A DNA stretch of 64,000 nt, from the NCBI RefSeq assembly GCF_004168255.1, contig NZ_SEWG01000004.1, positions 186,001 through 250,000 on the forward strand, given 5' to 3'. Position 1 is the stretch's first letter, and every line of letters starts with the position of its first letter. Source of the DNA: Mucilaginibacter terrigena. GTDB taxonomy: Bacteria; Bacteroidota; Bacteroidia; Sphingobacteriales; Sphingobacteriaceae. The notes under the pieces were generated by a model that did no database searches, was not told the DNA's origin, and saw only the letters and a list, made by a program, of their open reading frames with translations. The position numbers and the translations under genes were made by a program. Shown here in pieces: positions 44,369 to 53,580 of this stretch.

Positions 44369-44791
44369 TTAATCCGATTCATCTTTAATAAAAACCAACT
44401 GCCACTGCCCTTTACTCCGGTCAAAATTATAATTTACACTAATGCCTGTATCCTCAATCATGTATTGAACGATCACCTGATTTTGATTTACCTGATGCTT
44501 TTTATAAATAGTTTCTTTGGTATTCGGGAATTTTAAATATTTCAAATCCTTTTTGTTAATCATTTTAGTTATAGTGCCCTCTTCCTCTACTATCAACAAA
44601 GCCAGTGGTAACTTAACATGCGTTAACTGATATAACGAGTCAGTTTTAAACTCTTTAAAAAAGGTGTCAAAATCAACCGATTTTATAACACCAGATTTTC
44701 CTGTTCTGGTAACGTTAGTTTTTGAGGAAGGATCGGAACATCCTAAAAATATTCCGATAAGCAGGGCAATTAATAATATTGATCTTTTCAT
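44369..44791 (-). CDS. Lipoprotein, unknown
   Basis: Unrecognised lipoprotein of 140 residues. The lipobox is IFLGCSDP (Cys at about residue 18) behind a short hydrophobic leader. The mature part contains IKSVDFDTFFKEFKTDSLYQ and a strand-rich C-terminal half ending in GQWQLVFIKDESD, resembling the DUF4348-type small domain of Bacteroidota lipoproteins, with low certainty. Its ATG lies 1 bp after the stop of the upstream membrane protein gene, so the two are likely translated together. Confidence 0.72.
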   Translation of the reverse strand: MKRSILLIALLIGIFLGCSDPSSKTNVTRTGKSGVIKSVDFDTFFKEFKTDSLYQLTHVKLPLALLIVEEEGTITKMINKKDLKYLKFPNTKETIYKKHQVNQNQVIVQYMIEDTGISVNYNFDRSKGQWQLVFIKDESD

Positions 44792-44792
44792 G

Positions 44793-45071
44793 TCAGGGTA
44801 TTGCTTTAAATATAAACCAGGGCGTTAATATCACATTCATCATTATCATCACCACACCTAAAATTTTATTGAACTTACCACCCGTCCGCGTCAATATAAT
44901 TCCAGTTACAACCCCTCCTATCAGCAACATCGCGGCATCAAAGTAAAGCAAGTAATCTGAAGTAGGAGGTTCGAGGTTTATTTTGAGCACGTCGAACAGA
45001 TCCGGCAAGTACAAATACAGGTCGTACAGGCACAGGGTGTAGAGGATATAGCGGATAATCGGTTTCTTCAT
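44793..45071 (-). CDS. Three-helix membrane protein, unknown
   Basis: Inner-membrane protein of 92 residues with three hydrophobic segments (about 5-22, 40-58, 68-88). The start at 45071 is chosen because the minus strand carries AGGAG five bases before that ATG, one of the few clear Shine-Dalgarno sites in this window; frames upstream to 45140 start with GTG or ATG without one. The first residues KKPIIRYILYTLCLYDLYLY are basic then hydrophobic. Directly followed by a lipoprotein gene. Confidence 0.65.
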   Translation of the reverse strand: MKKPIIRYILYTLCLYDLYLYLPDLFDVLKINLEPPTSDYLLYFDAAMLLIGGVVTGIILTRTGGKFNKILGVVMIMMNVILTPWFIFKAIP

Positions 45072-45145
45072 CACTCCTAATATAAACCTTTCCCGATTAA
45101 ACGGATATTTTTTGTGATATTGCATTTCAATTAAAACCACAAATT

Positions 45146-45379
45146 ATGGCTACCAATAATGATACGATGATGCAGGTTTATGCCGGGAGTTTTAACGATG
45201 CATCCGAAGTTCAATTCCTGCTCGAAAACGAGGGCATCGAGTCTTTCATCGAAAATGGATTGATGGGAACAATTGCACCCTGGCAGGTATCTGCAGGCGG
45301 TGTTGCGCCCGTAAAGGTGATGATATCTGATAAAGACATGGAAAGGGCTATTGAACTTTTAAAAGATTTTCAGGAATAA
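45146..45379 (+). CDS. DUF2007 family protein
   Basis: Small cytosolic protein of 77 residues of the DUF2007 family, sometimes called putative signal-transducing protein; function unproven. It has the ferredoxin-like half: QVYAGSFNDASEVQFLLENE followed by GIESFIEN and a C-terminal VKVMISDKDMERAIELL. The ATG at 45146 gives the usual start. It converges with the pyrophosphatase gene over a shared terminator. Divergent from the membrane-protein/lipoprotein pair. Confidence 0.88.
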   Translation: MATNNDTMMQVYAGSFNDASEVQFLLENEGIESFIENGLMGTIAPWQVSAGGVAPVKVMISDKDMERAIELLKDFQE

Positions 45380-45398
45380 TAAAACGAAAAAAATCACA

Positions 45399-45431
45399 AA
45401 AAAGCCCTCCGATAAACTCGAAGGGCTTTTC
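45399..45431. terminator. Shared bidirectional terminator
   Basis: AAAAGCCCT/AGGGCTTTT stem with A and T runs on both sides, between the converging DUF2007 and pyrophosphatase genes. Confidence 0.85.
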
Positions 45432-45447
45432 CATTCTATTCAAATCC

Positions 45448-47688
45448 TTAGATCTTTTTATCAGCACGGATAGTATGTACATTCATTGATTGTACTTTTT
45501 CCTGTTTCTGCATCATTTTGTTGGTGTTATCGGCAGTATTTAAGTGCGGCGCGATAACCAATGATACGATAGACATCAGTTTGATCAGGATGTTCATCGA
45601 CGGGCCTGAAGTATCCTTGAACGGATCACCAACAGTATCACCTGTTACTGATGCTTTATGCGGTTCAGATTTTTTGTAATAGATCTCGCCGTTTATTTCA
45701 ACACCTTTCTCAAATGATTTTTTGGCGTTGTCCCATGCGCCACCCGCGTTGCTTTGGAAGATCCCCATCAATACACCAGATACGGTAACACCTGCCAGCA
45801 AACCACCCAACACTTCGGGGCCGAATACAAAACCGATAACGATTGGCGTAATTAAAGCGATAAGGCCCGGTGCAACCATCTCGCGGATAGAAGCTTTGGT
45901 TGAGATCTCTACGCATTTTTCATACTCAGGGCGTGCCTTGTACTCCATAATACCCGGGATCTCGCGGAACTGGCGGCGAACTTCCTCTACCATCGCCATT
46001 GCCGCGCGGCCTACTGCCGAAATACACAATGCCGAGAAGATGAAAGGGATCATCCCACCCACAAATAAACCTGCCAGTACGTTGGCTTTGTAAATATCGA
46101 TATGCTCGATACCTGCTACACCCACAAAAGCCGCGAATAAGGCCAGTGAGGTTAATGCTGCAGATGCAATAGCAAAACCCTTACCTGTTGCAGCGGTAGT
46201 GTTACCTACGGCATCTAAATTATCTGTACGCTCACGCACCTCAGGCGGCAACTGGCTCATTTCGGCAATACCACCGGCGTTATCGGCAATAGGGCCAAAC
46301 GCGTCGATAGCTAATTGCATAGCTGTTGTAGCCATCATACCCGCTGCGGCGATAGCCACACCGTATAAACCCGCGAAGAAGTAAGAACCGTAGATACCGG
46401 CTGCCAATACCAGGATAGGCAATACGGTTGATTCCATACCGATAGCCAAACCGCCAATAATATTGGTAGCGTGGCCGGTTGATGATTGCCTGATGATGCT
46501 CATCACCGGGCGTTTACCCATAGCGGTATAATACTCGGTGATGATAGACATTAAGGTACCTACCACTAAACCTACCAAAATAGATCCAAAAACACCATTC
46601 TTGGTAAACACTAACGAACCTGCTTTTAAAACGCCATTAGCGTCAAGGTCGCGGGTTAGGTGCATTTCGGTGGTTGGCAGCATCCATTGTACTACAAAAT
46701 AAGTAGCAACGGCTGTTAAAACGATTGATGTCCAGTTACCTACGTTCAAGGCATTCTGTACGCTGTCGGTCTCTTTTTTGATCCGTACCATGGCAGCACC
46801 AACGATAGAGAATATCAAACCTAAACCTGCGATAACCATCGGCAATAAAACCGGGGCAATACCGCCAAAGTTATCGGCAGATACTATCTCGCGGCCCAGT
46901 ACCATGGTAGCAAGCATAGTAGCCACGTACGAACCGAAAAGATCGGCGCCCATACCGGCTACGTCACCTACGTTATCGCCTACGTTATCGGCAATGGTTG
47001 CAGGGTTACGCACATCATCCTCGGGGATACCTGCTTCAACCTTACCAACAAGGTCGGCGCCTACGTCGGCAGCTTTGGTATAGATACCACCACCCACACG
47101 CGCGAAAAGCGCGATAGACTCGGCACCTAACGAGAAGCCTGCTAATACGTCAAGCGCTTTGGCCATAGCCTCGCCGTTTACACTGCTGCCTGTAACGTTT
47201 ACCACATACATCTGGTAAAAAACAATAAATAACGAACCTAAACCAATAATTGCCAAACCGGCAACGCCAAGGCCCATAACCGTACCGCCTGTAAACGATA
47301 CTTTTAAAGCCTGTGCCAGGCTGGTTTTAGCTGCCTGTGTAGTACGCACGTTTGATTTTGTAGCGATACGCATCCCCAGGTAACCGGCAAAGGCCGATAG
47401 GAATGCGCCGATAACAAATGATATGGCGATTACCGGGCTTGATGTAGCCACTGTGGTACCACTCCATGCCAGCAGTATACCTGCAACAACAACAAAGTAG
47501 CTTAGTATTTTCCACTCTGCGCGTAAAAAGGCCATTGCCCCATCAGCTATGTAGCCTGCCAGCTGGTTCATCGAGGCATCGCCCGTTTCCTGTTTGGTTA
47601 CCCAGGCCGACTTTATCGCCATCACGATTATGCCCACCAGTCCGAAAACAGGTATTAAATAAATTAAGTAAGTGTTCAAAAGATCCAT
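45448..47688 (-). CDS. hppA: K+-dependent membrane-bound pyrophosphatase (ion-translocating)
   Basis: Hydrolyses pyrophosphate to drive ion pumping across the inner membrane; 746 residues, about 16 helices. The catalytic loop [11 protein letters not shown] is at residues 208-218, and [20 protein letters not shown] follows. K+ dependence is read from [16 protein letters not shown], which has Ala and Gly where K+-independent enzymes have Lys and Thr. The gate Glu of Na+-PPases (helix 6) is Gly252 here, while helix 5 has Glu190 in LGAESIALF where others have Ser, as in a flavobacterial H+-pumping clade. So proton pumping is likely, but inferred. A TATATTTG promoter element lies upstream. Confidence 0.95.
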   Translation of the reverse strand: MDLLNTYLIYLIPVFGLVGIIVMAIKSAWVTKQETGDASMNQLAGYIADGAMAFLRAEWKILSYFVVVAGILLAWSGTTVATSSPVIAISFVIGAFLSAFAGYLGMRIATKSNVRTTQAAKTSLAQALKVSFTGGTVMGLGVAGLAIIGLGSLFIVFYQMYVVNVTGSSVNGEAMAKALDVLAGFSLGAESIALFARVGGGIYTKAADVGADLVGKVEAGIPEDDVRNPATIADNVGDNVGDVAGMGADLFGSYVATMLATMVLGREIVSADNFGGIAPVLLPMVIAGLGLIFSIVGAAMVRIKKETDSVQNALNVGNWTSIVLTAVATYFVVQWMLPTTEMHLTRDLDANGVLKAGSLVFTKNGVFGSILVGLVVGTLMSIITEYYTAMGKRPVMSIIRQSSTGHATNIIGGLAIGMESTVLPILVLAAGIYGSYFFAGLYGVAIAAAGMMATTAMQLAIDAFGPIADNAGGIAEMSQLPPEVRERTDNLDAVGNTTAATGKGFAIASAALTSLALFAAFVGVAGIEHIDIYKANVLAGLFVGGMIPFIFSALCISAVGRAAMAMVEEVRRQFREIPGIMEYKARPEYEKCVEISTKASIREMVAPGLIALITPIVIGFVFGPEVLGGLLAGVTVSGVLMGIFQSNAGGAWDNAKKSFEKGVEINGEIYYKKSEPHKASVTGDTVGDPFKDTSGPSMNILIKLMSIVSLVIAPHLNTADNTNKMMQKQEKVQSMNVHTIRADKKI

Positions 47689-47738
47689 GTTCTATATTTA
47701 GTGTTTTAAGTGTGCTATTTATTTTTGCGCAAAGCGTG

Positions 47739-47746
47739 CAAATATA
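47739..47746 (-). promoter_or_regulatory. -7 promoter element before hppA
   Basis: On the minus strand TATATTTG matches TAnnTTTG, 50 bp before the pyrophosphatase ATG. The upstream -33 element is weak. Confidence 0.5.
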
Positions 47747-47837
47747 ATTGGTTGCCGCAAAATAGTAAATTAATTTCTTTACAATAGCCTGTCAATTTAA
47801 AGTTTTTGAATAGTTTAGTAGTTTAAACTAAACCCTA

Positions 47838-49304
47838 ATGACAAAAGACACTGATCAACCCAAATTAAAGCACGAACTAAGCCTGCTGGACGGCACCATG
47901 CTGGTGGCCGGCTCTATGATAGGCTCAGGTATTTTCATTGTAAGCGCCGATATCACGCGCAACGTAGGCTCGGCCGGCTGGCTGATAGCCGTTTGGCTTA
48001 TCACCGGTTTTATGACGCTTACCGCGGCCCTAAGCTACGGCGAGTTAAGCGCTATGTTCCCAAAAGCCGGTGGGCAGTATATTTACCTGAAGGAATCGTA
48101 CAACAAACTGATAGCTTTTTTATACGGCTGGAGCTTTTTTGCGGTGATACAAACCGGTACGATAGCTGCCGTGGGGGTGGCTTTCTCTAAGTTCGCGGCA
48201 TATTTAATCCCTCAGCTTAGCGAGGACCATATTTTATTACCATACAACCACTATTTGCAGGCAGGCGAAGTACGCCCAACGCTTAGTATAAGTGTTGCAC
48301 AACTGGTATCCATTGTGCTTATCTTCCTGCTCACCTTTATCAATACAAAAGGTGTTAAGGGCGGTAAGTGGATCCAGACCACTTTTACATTAACCAAACT
48401 TTTAAGCTTATTCGGACTGATCATTTTCGGTTTCCTGGCATTTAAAAGTGAGATCTGGACTGCCAACTGGACAAACGCCTGGGACATGCACAGCCTGGCT
48501 AAAGACGGTACAACAACAAACTACACGATAAGCGCCGCTTTAGGTGCTGTCGCGATAGCTATGGTAGGCTCAATTTTCAGCAGTGATGCCTGGAACAACG
48601 TAACGTTTATTGCCGGCGAGATGAAGAACCCCAAGCGCGATGTAGCGCTTAGCCTTTTCTTCGGCACCATGATCGTAACCCTTATTTATGTATCGGCCAA
48701 CATTGTTTATACCGGCGTGCTTTCCTTGCACGATATTGTTAATGCCGATAAAGACCGAGTAGCGGTTGCCGCATCTTACGTAATATTCGGCAGTAAAGGC
48801 GCTATCGTAATCGCGGTGATGATCATGATCTCGACCTTTGGTTGTAACAACGGTTTGATATTGGCCGGTTCAAGGGTTTATTACTCTATGGCTAAGGATG
48901 GCTTGTTCTTTAAAAAGACAGGCACGTTAAATAAACATGATGTACCCGAGTTTGGTTTATGGATCCAGGCGGTAGTAGCTTCCATACTTTGCTTAAGCGG
49001 CAAGTACGGCGACCTGCTGGATATGATATCCTTCGTGGTGGTGCTTTTTTATGTGCTTACCATATTCGGCATATTTATTTTACGCAAAAAAATGCCGAAT
49101 GCTGAAAGGCCCTACAAAGCATTTGGCTACCCGGTACTGCCTGCTATTTACATTATAATGGGACTGGCGTTTTGTACGTTATTAATTATTTACAAGCCAG
49201 ACTTTACCTGGCCGGGATTAATTATCGTATTAATAGGCATTCCAATTTATTATATATCACAACGAAACGTAACTAATGAGGATAAAGCGGACGTGGTTAG
49301 TTAA
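47838..49304 (+). CDS. APC-family amino acid permease (LAT-like)
   Basis: Amino acid transporter of 488 residues with about 12 helices. The first helix is GTMLVAGSMIGSGIFIVSADI (long loop, here in part: GSMIGSGIF), the mark of APC transporters. The region GSIFSSDAWNNVTFIAGEMKNPKRD in the sixth helix with its conserved aspartate and glutamate puts it in the LAT/SteT-like subgroup. The C-terminus is polar (NVTNEDKADVVS). The dacB gene begins 29 bp before its stop codon in another frame, so the two are translationally coupled. Substrate unknown. Confidence 0.92.
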   Translation: MTKDTDQPKLKHELSLLDGTMLVAGSMIGSGIFIVSADITRNVGSAGWLIAVWLITGFMTLTAALSYGELSAMFPKAGGQYIYLKESYNKLIAFLYGWSFFAVIQTGTIAAVGVAFSKFAAYLIPQLSEDHILLPYNHYLQAGEVRPTLSISVAQLVSIVLIFLLTFINTKGVKGGKWIQTTFTLTKLLSLFGLIIFGFLAFKSEIWTANWTNAWDMHSLAKDGTTTNYTISAALGAVAIAMVGSIFSSDAWNNVTFIAGEMKNPKRDVALSLFFGTMIVTLIYVSANIVYTGVLSLHDIVNADKDRVAVAASYVIFGSKGAIVIAVMIMISTFGCNNGLILAGSRVYYSMAKDGLFFKKTGTLNKHDVPEFGLWIQAVVASILCLSGKYGDLLDMISFVVVLFYVLTIFGIFILRKKMPNAERPYKAFGYPVLPAIYIIMGLAFCTLLIIYKPDFTWPGLIIVLIGIPIYYISQRNVTNEDKADVVS

Positions 49305-50691
49305 TATTTTATTTATTGCTAATGCTGCAGGGGCACAAACCCTGCAGCAAAATTTACAAAAGGCATTTACCCGTTTTCAGCAGGACGAGCAGTGCCGTTA
49401 TGCTTCGGTATCGTTAACCGTGCTGGATGCCAAAACCGGCGAAACCGTATTTGCTGCCAACCCGGATATGGGCCTGGCACCCGGTTCTACCCTAAAAACG
49501 GTTACCAGCATAACCGCTTTTAACGTTTTAGGGAAAGATTACCGGTACCAAACCCAGTTGGGCTATACAGGCACTATCAGCGCCGATGGCACACTTACCG
49601 GCGATATCATCATTAAAGGCGGCGGCGACCCTACTTTGGGCAGCTGGCGCTGGGCTGCCACCAAAGAAGGCGTTGTTTTAAATACCATGGTTACCGCCCT
49701 TAAAAAAGCCGGTATCAAAAAAATAAAAGGCTGTATTATTGGGGATAACGGCGTTTTTAAAAACCAGTCGATCCCCGATGCCTGGATCTGGCAGGACCTG
49801 GGCACTTATTATGGCGCGGGTATAGCAGGCCTTTGCTGGCGCGAAAACCAGTTTACCATAACCCTTAATACAGGTAGTGTTGGCAGCCCGGTCAGCGTAT
49901 CGGGTACTATACCGCCAACCAGTTACCTGGAATATAAAAGCGAACTAACCAACGGCGAGGCAAAAACCGGCGACCTGGCATACTCTTACCTGCCGGCTTT
50001 TGGCAGCAAGGTAATGTATCTGCGCGGCACTTACGCTATCGACCAAACCAAGAAACGCATTGCCGCCGCCATCCCCGATCCGGCATACGATGCCGCCCTG
50101 CGCCTTACCGATACGCTTAAACGCATTGGCATCAGCGTAAGCAGCAATCCAACATCATCGGTTATATTGGGTGATAAGGGTAAAATCGCACCCGCGGCAA
50201 CCAAAAGCATTACCACCATTCTATCGCCCGAGCTAAGCAAAATTGTTTACTGGCTCAATCAAAAAAGCGTGAACCTGTATGCCGAGCAATTGCTGGCTAC
50301 TATTGCCCTTAAAGCAGGCAAACCGGCCTCAACTACTGATGGTGTGGACGTAATGAAGGATTTTTGGGAACTAAAAGGCATTGATAAACGATCGATGAAT
50401 ATTTTTGATGGCAGCGGTTTATCCCCGCAGGACAGGATCACCACCTCTACCATGGCGCGTATCCTGCAATCGGCCAAAAAAGAAGCCTGGTTCAATGATT
50501 TTTACGAAAGCCTGCCCGTTTACAACGATATGAAGATGAAAAGCGGCAGCATCAACAGCGTGCAGGCCTACGCCGGTTTCCAAACACACGATGGCCGCCA
50601 GCTTTGTTTTTCCATTATGGTAAACAACTATTACGGCCCCGGCAGTGGGATAAGGGAGAAAATGTTTAGGGTATTGAATGAGTTGAAATAA
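49276..50691 (+). CDS. dacB: D-alanyl-D-alanine carboxypeptidase/endopeptidase (PBP4 type)
   Basis: Trims or cleaves peptidoglycan cross-links in the periplasm; 471 residues. The N-terminus (RIKRTWLVNILFIANAAGA) is a signal peptide. The serine acylation motif is STLK in APGSTLKTVTS, the second motif is SGL in FDGSGLSPQDR, and the third is KSG in MKMKSGSINSV. The long insertion between the first two motifs is normal for S13 enzymes. Start codon overlaps the APC permease end by 29 bp; this position suggests amino acid salvage linked with wall turnover, which is inference. Confidence 0.93.
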   Translation: MRIKRTWLVNILFIANAAGAQTLQQNLQKAFTRFQQDEQCRYASVSLTVLDAKTGETVFAANPDMGLAPGSTLKTVTSITAFNVLGKDYRYQTQLGYTGTISADGTLTGDIIIKGGGDPTLGSWRWAATKEGVVLNTMVTALKKAGIKKIKGCIIGDNGVFKNQSIPDAWIWQDLGTYYGAGIAGLCWRENQFTITLNTGSVGSPVSVSGTIPPTSYLEYKSELTNGEAKTGDLAYSYLPAFGSKVMYLRGTYAIDQTKKRIAAAIPDPAYDAALRLTDTLKRIGISVSSNPTSSVILGDKGKIAPAATKSITTILSPELSKIVYWLNQKSVNLYAEQLLATIALKAGKPASTTDGVDVMKDFWELKGIDKRSMNIFDGSGLSPQDRITTSTMARILQSAKKEAWFNDFYESLPVYNDMKMKSGSINSVQAYAGFQTHDGRQLCFSIMVNNYYGPGSGIREKMFRVLNELK

Positions 50692-50696
50692 GAGGA

Positions 50697-50721
50697 GCCC
50701 CCTAACCCCCTGAAGTGGGAA
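50697..50721. repeat. C/G-rich palindromic repeat
   Basis: GCCCCCTAACCCCCTGAAGTGGG, behind dacB. The second arm is eroded (GTGGGAAC). Member of the family also seen at 36667, 39355 and 40391. Confidence 0.6.
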
Positions 50722-50736
50722 CAGAAGTTAAAAACT

Positions 50737-50757
50737 ATGTTGTTGCTGTAACAACAT
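50737..50757. promoter_or_regulatory. Palindrome ATGTTGTT-N5-AACAACAT
   Basis: A perfect 8-bp inverted repeat (50737-50744 and 50750-50757) lies 27 bp upstream of the promoter of the 2OG oxygenase gene. No T run follows, so an operator is a better guess than a terminator. No regulator gene is adjacent. Confidence 0.5.
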
Positions 50758-50783
50758 GGTGGGTTAAACTCCGCAACTTTCGG

Positions 50784-50815
50784 GTTTTGCGAATAACAAC
50801 AGCAGGCTACATTTG
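50784..50815 (+). promoter_or_regulatory. Bacteroidota-type promoter of the 2OG oxygenase gene
   Basis: TTTTGC at 50784-50789 and TACATTTG at 50808-50815 match TTTG and TAnnTTTG with about 19 bp between. The -7 element ends 21 bp before the ATG. The best promoter pair in the window. Confidence 0.7.
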
Positions 50816-50836
50816 TATCATAATACATTCATCATT

Positions 50837-51544
50837 ATGGATCTACAGCAGAGAATTTCGCAGATAAACTGGACGGAGGTAACCGAAAGCATGCATGCCA
50901 AAGGTTATGCGCAAATACCGGGTATTTTATCCTCGGGAGAATGCGAGGCCTTGATATCCCTGTACGCACAAGCGGATATCTACCGCAAAACCATCGTGAT
51001 GGAGCATCATGGTTACGGGCTTGGGCAGTATAAATATTACAGCTACCCCCTGCCCGGTGTTGTGCAGCAATTACGCGAGCAGGTTTACCCGCACATTGCG
51101 CCCATCGCCAACAAATGGATGGAAGTTTTGAATATCGATAAACAGTTCCCCGGCAGCCTGAACGAGCTTACGGAACTTTGCCATCAGCATAACCAGTTGC
51201 GGCCAACCCCATTGATACTAAAGTACAACCAAGGTGGCTACAACGCCATGCACCAGGACCTTTATGGCGAGGTTTACTTCCCTATGCAGCTGGTAGTTTG
51301 TCTGAATGAGCCGGGCAAGGATTTTGACGGCGGCGAGTTTGTACTGGTTGAGCAAAGGCCCAGGATGCAATCGAAAGCAATGGTGCTGAGCCCTAAAAAG
51401 GGCGATATGCTGCTGTTTACCACCAACTTCAGGCCGGTAATGGGCAGTAAGGGCTACTACCGCGTTAATATGAAGCACGGCGTAAGCGAAGTAACCCGCG
51501 GCGACCGGCATACGCTTGGCATTATTTTCCACGATGCTGCCTGA
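50837..51544 (+). CDS. 2-oxoglutarate/Fe(II)-dependent oxygenase
   Basis: Predicted non-haem iron hydroxylase of 235 residues. The double-stranded beta-helix has the iron facial triad: His-x-Asp in YNAMHQDLYGEVYFP and the distal His-x(2)-Gly in MKHGVSEVTRGDRHTLGI. GGEFVLVEQRP and KGDMLLFTTNFRPV are typical of the family. The protein is close in layout to Bacteroidota proteins annotated as 2OG-Fe(II) oxygenases, in which AlkB-like or prolyl-hydroxylase-like roles are possible. The ATG at 50837 is preferred to the upstream TTG. Its own promoter and a palindrome precede it. Confidence 0.87.
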   Translation: MDLQQRISQINWTEVTESMHAKGYAQIPGILSSGECEALISLYAQADIYRKTIVMEHHGYGLGQYKYYSYPLPGVVQQLREQVYPHIAPIANKWMEVLNIDKQFPGSLNELTELCHQHNQLRPTPLILKYNQGGYNAMHQDLYGEVYFPMQLVVCLNEPGKDFDGGEFVLVEQRPRMQSKAMVLSPKKGDMLLFTTNFRPVMGSKGYYRVNMKHGVSEVTRGDRHTLGIIFHDAA

Positions 51545-51644
51545 TATACCATTTGAAACGCGCTGGCGTTAAACTAACAGGGTACCGGCTTGTCATATAG
51601 TTATATTTACTATATTAACCTGCATCCGTTATTATCATTCGCCT

Positions 51645-52241
51645 ATGTTCAAAAGATCGCTCATCATCCTGTCTATCATATTCGCAGCATTAACAAGCCG
51701 CGCGCAAACCACCGACGAGGTGTATAACCAATACCTCGATTTTAACCTGGCGCGCCTGCAGGGCGAAACGGATAAGGCCTTAACATTGGGGCAGGACCTG
51801 ATCCCTAATGTGGATAAGCTGAAGGATAACGCCCGCATCAGTTTTTATTATTCTATAGGCAACCTTTTCGAGAACGACGGGCAATCGGTAAAGGCCATAG
51901 AGTATTACGAAAAAGTTGATGCTGCAGTACCCGATTATTATGTGGTACAGCGCGCATTAGGCTACCTGTATATGAAGGATGCAAACGATTTGAGCGAAAA
52001 GCTTAACGCCTCCCGGTCAAACATCAACGAAAATAAAAGGCTCACTATTTTATACACAGCGGCAGCAAAAAAAGCATTGCCCCACCTCGAAAAATCCCAG
52101 GCCTGCGACCCGAATGACGATACTCTATCGCTTATTAAATCGCTTTATAAAAATATGGGCGATACGCAGGGTGCGGCTACCCTAAACAGTCGCTTAAAAG
52201 CGCTGTCCAAAAACTGCGTCGATCTGCTCGACGATAAATAG
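51645..52241 (+). CDS. Secreted TPR-like protein
   Basis: Exported protein of 198 residues. A signal peptide (KRSLIILSIIFAALTSRAQ) is followed by three or four tetratricopeptide-like helical pairs: ARISFYYSIGNLFENDGQSV, then AIEYYEKVDAAVPDYYVVQ and YTAAAKKALPHLEKSQACDP. Such proteins usually act as scaffolds; no partner is near. It converges with the phosphodiesterase gene, 2 bp apart, and is separated by 100 bp from the oxygenase gene upstream. Confidence 0.82.
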   Translation: MFKRSLIILSIIFAALTSRAQTTDEVYNQYLDFNLARLQGETDKALTLGQDLIPNVDKLKDNARISFYYSIGNLFENDGQSVKAIEYYEKVDAAVPDYYVVQRALGYLYMKDANDLSEKLNASRSNINENKRLTILYTAAAKKALPHLEKSQACDPNDDTLSLIKSLYKNMGDTQGAATLNSRLKALSKNCVDLLDDK

Positions 52242-52243
52242 CC

Positions 52244-53200
52244 CTACAATTCCAGCGCCTTACCCTGTTGCGGATAAATTAAATTCAGCTGTAGTTTATT
52301 AGCGGCTTTTAGCTGCGTTTTTATCATGACGATGCTTTTATAAGGCGGCTTTAAATGGGTAACCACTATGTTCAATCCTTTTAAAGATGCACCTGTAAGC
52401 TTGCCCAGAACGGCCATTTCATTCATCAGCAGGCGCGGGGTAAGGTGGCCGAACAGGCTTTTATCGGGCTGCTCATTCGGGAACGATACTTCTATCATTA
52501 TCGCTTTTAGCTTACGGGCTTTTACCAGCGGTGCAACCGCGGCCCATAGGTTGTGCAGGTTTTGGCTTTTTTCAATTTCATCGGCACCGGTATCGCCTAA
52601 ATACAGCACATAACTATCTTTGCTGCGTACCAAAAAAGCGGTGCTGGTTAAGTTAGCATGGCTCAAAGGGAATACCTTTACCTGCATACCGGTATTTTCA
52701 ATTCCGGTTTCAACTCCCGGCTCCAACGTTTTGTAATGATATTTTTTCAGCTGTGGCACCTCGCCATTGTCGGCAAAGTTGGCCCAGTTATCCCAGGTAA
52801 AATAATGGGTTTTGATGGTTTGCAGGGTGCTTTGCAAGCCGTAAATATTTTTGGTGCTGTCATCGGGCGAATTCATGATCAGCCCCGCCACATGGTCCAA
52901 ATGGGCATGCGAGATAAAATACCCTTTGATGTATTTCTTAAGTACCTGTTCTGCCGTGATGCTAAATGAATGTGCCGCTATAGCCTTTGCTATCCCGGTG
53001 TGGATAGTACCTGCATCCAAACAAATGTAACTGTCCGATCCTTTTGGCGCCAGCATATAGGCCGACAGGTTGCTTTCATCGGCACCGCCCAAAACGCCCA
53101 ATGGCACAATGCGGAACGAGGCAGCAGGTTTAACCTGCGCAAATGCCAGCACGGGCAACAGTAAAAATACAAATAGCGATAGTTTACGGTGATGGTTCAT
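52244..53200 (-). CDS. Class II cyclic-nucleotide phosphodiesterase-like protein
   Basis: Metallo-beta-lactamase-fold hydrolase of 318 residues, exported. The ATG at 53200 gives a signal peptide (NHHRKLSLFVFLLLPVLAFAQ, here cut after AFA); upstream frame to 53326 is not needed. The metal motif is ISHAHLDHVAG, the H-x-H-x-D-H signature, and further metal ligands are in LSHANLTSTAF, YLGDTGADEIE and HLKPPYKS. Layout and the position of the motif match CpdP/Pde1-type class II cAMP phosphodiesterases. A periplasmic location is usual in Bacteroidota. Substrate cAMP or a related nucleotide is inferred. Confidence 0.88.
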   Translation of the reverse strand: MNHHRKLSLFVFLLLPVLAFAQVKPAASFRIVPLGVLGGADESNLSAYMLAPKGSDSYICLDAGTIHTGIAKAIAAHSFSITAEQVLKKYIKGYFISHAHLDHVAGLIMNSPDDSTKNIYGLQSTLQTIKTHYFTWDNWANFADNGEVPQLKKYHYKTLEPGVETGIENTGMQVKVFPLSHANLTSTAFLVRSKDSYVLYLGDTGADEIEKSQNLHNLWAAVAPLVKARKLKAIMIEVSFPNEQPDKSLFGHLTPRLLMNEMAVLGKLTGASLKGLNIVVTHLKPPYKSIVMIKTQLKAANKLQLNLIYPQQGKALEL

Positions 53201-53228
53201 TACGCCAAATTTACTAATTTGGCCGCTA

Positions 53229-53534
53229 ATGAAAACCAGCCAGATAGCTGCTAAAATTGTAACCCGTTTGTTTTTTATTTTATTGCTGATTGCCCTTGTA
53301 CCTTTTTTGCAGGGCGATACCGCCAAGTTGCAGCATCTTTACCTGGCGCCCAAACACATCTGGACACTGGCCTTCCCTATCCTGCTGATACTGGGTTTTA
53401 TAGCGTTGCTGGTTATCTGCTCCATCAAAAAATTCAGTAAAACGGATCTTAACTGGTTATTGGTTATTAATACGCTGGTGCTGATGGCCTATGGCGTTAC
53501 CTTGTATATTCGCATATATCAGCTTATCAAATAA
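53229..53534 (+). CDS. Small membrane protein, unknown
   Basis: Membrane protein of 101 residues with three hydrophobic segments (about 9-28, 45-66, 74-95). The first loop is basic (KTSQIAAKIVTR). Middle part: LYLAPKHIWTLAFPILLILG. No family is recognised. Its start lies 28 bp from, and divergent to, the phosphodiesterase start, so the two promoters overlap or face each other in a very short spacer. Confidence 0.7.
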   Translation: MKTSQIAAKIVTRLFFILLLIALVPFLQGDTAKLQHLYLAPKHIWTLAFPILLILGFIALLVICSIKKFSKTDLNWLLVINTLVLMAYGVTLYIRIYQLIK

Positions 53535-53580
53535 ATCAGAGTAAACTAATCTCTGGTTACTATTCTCTAATCACTAACAT

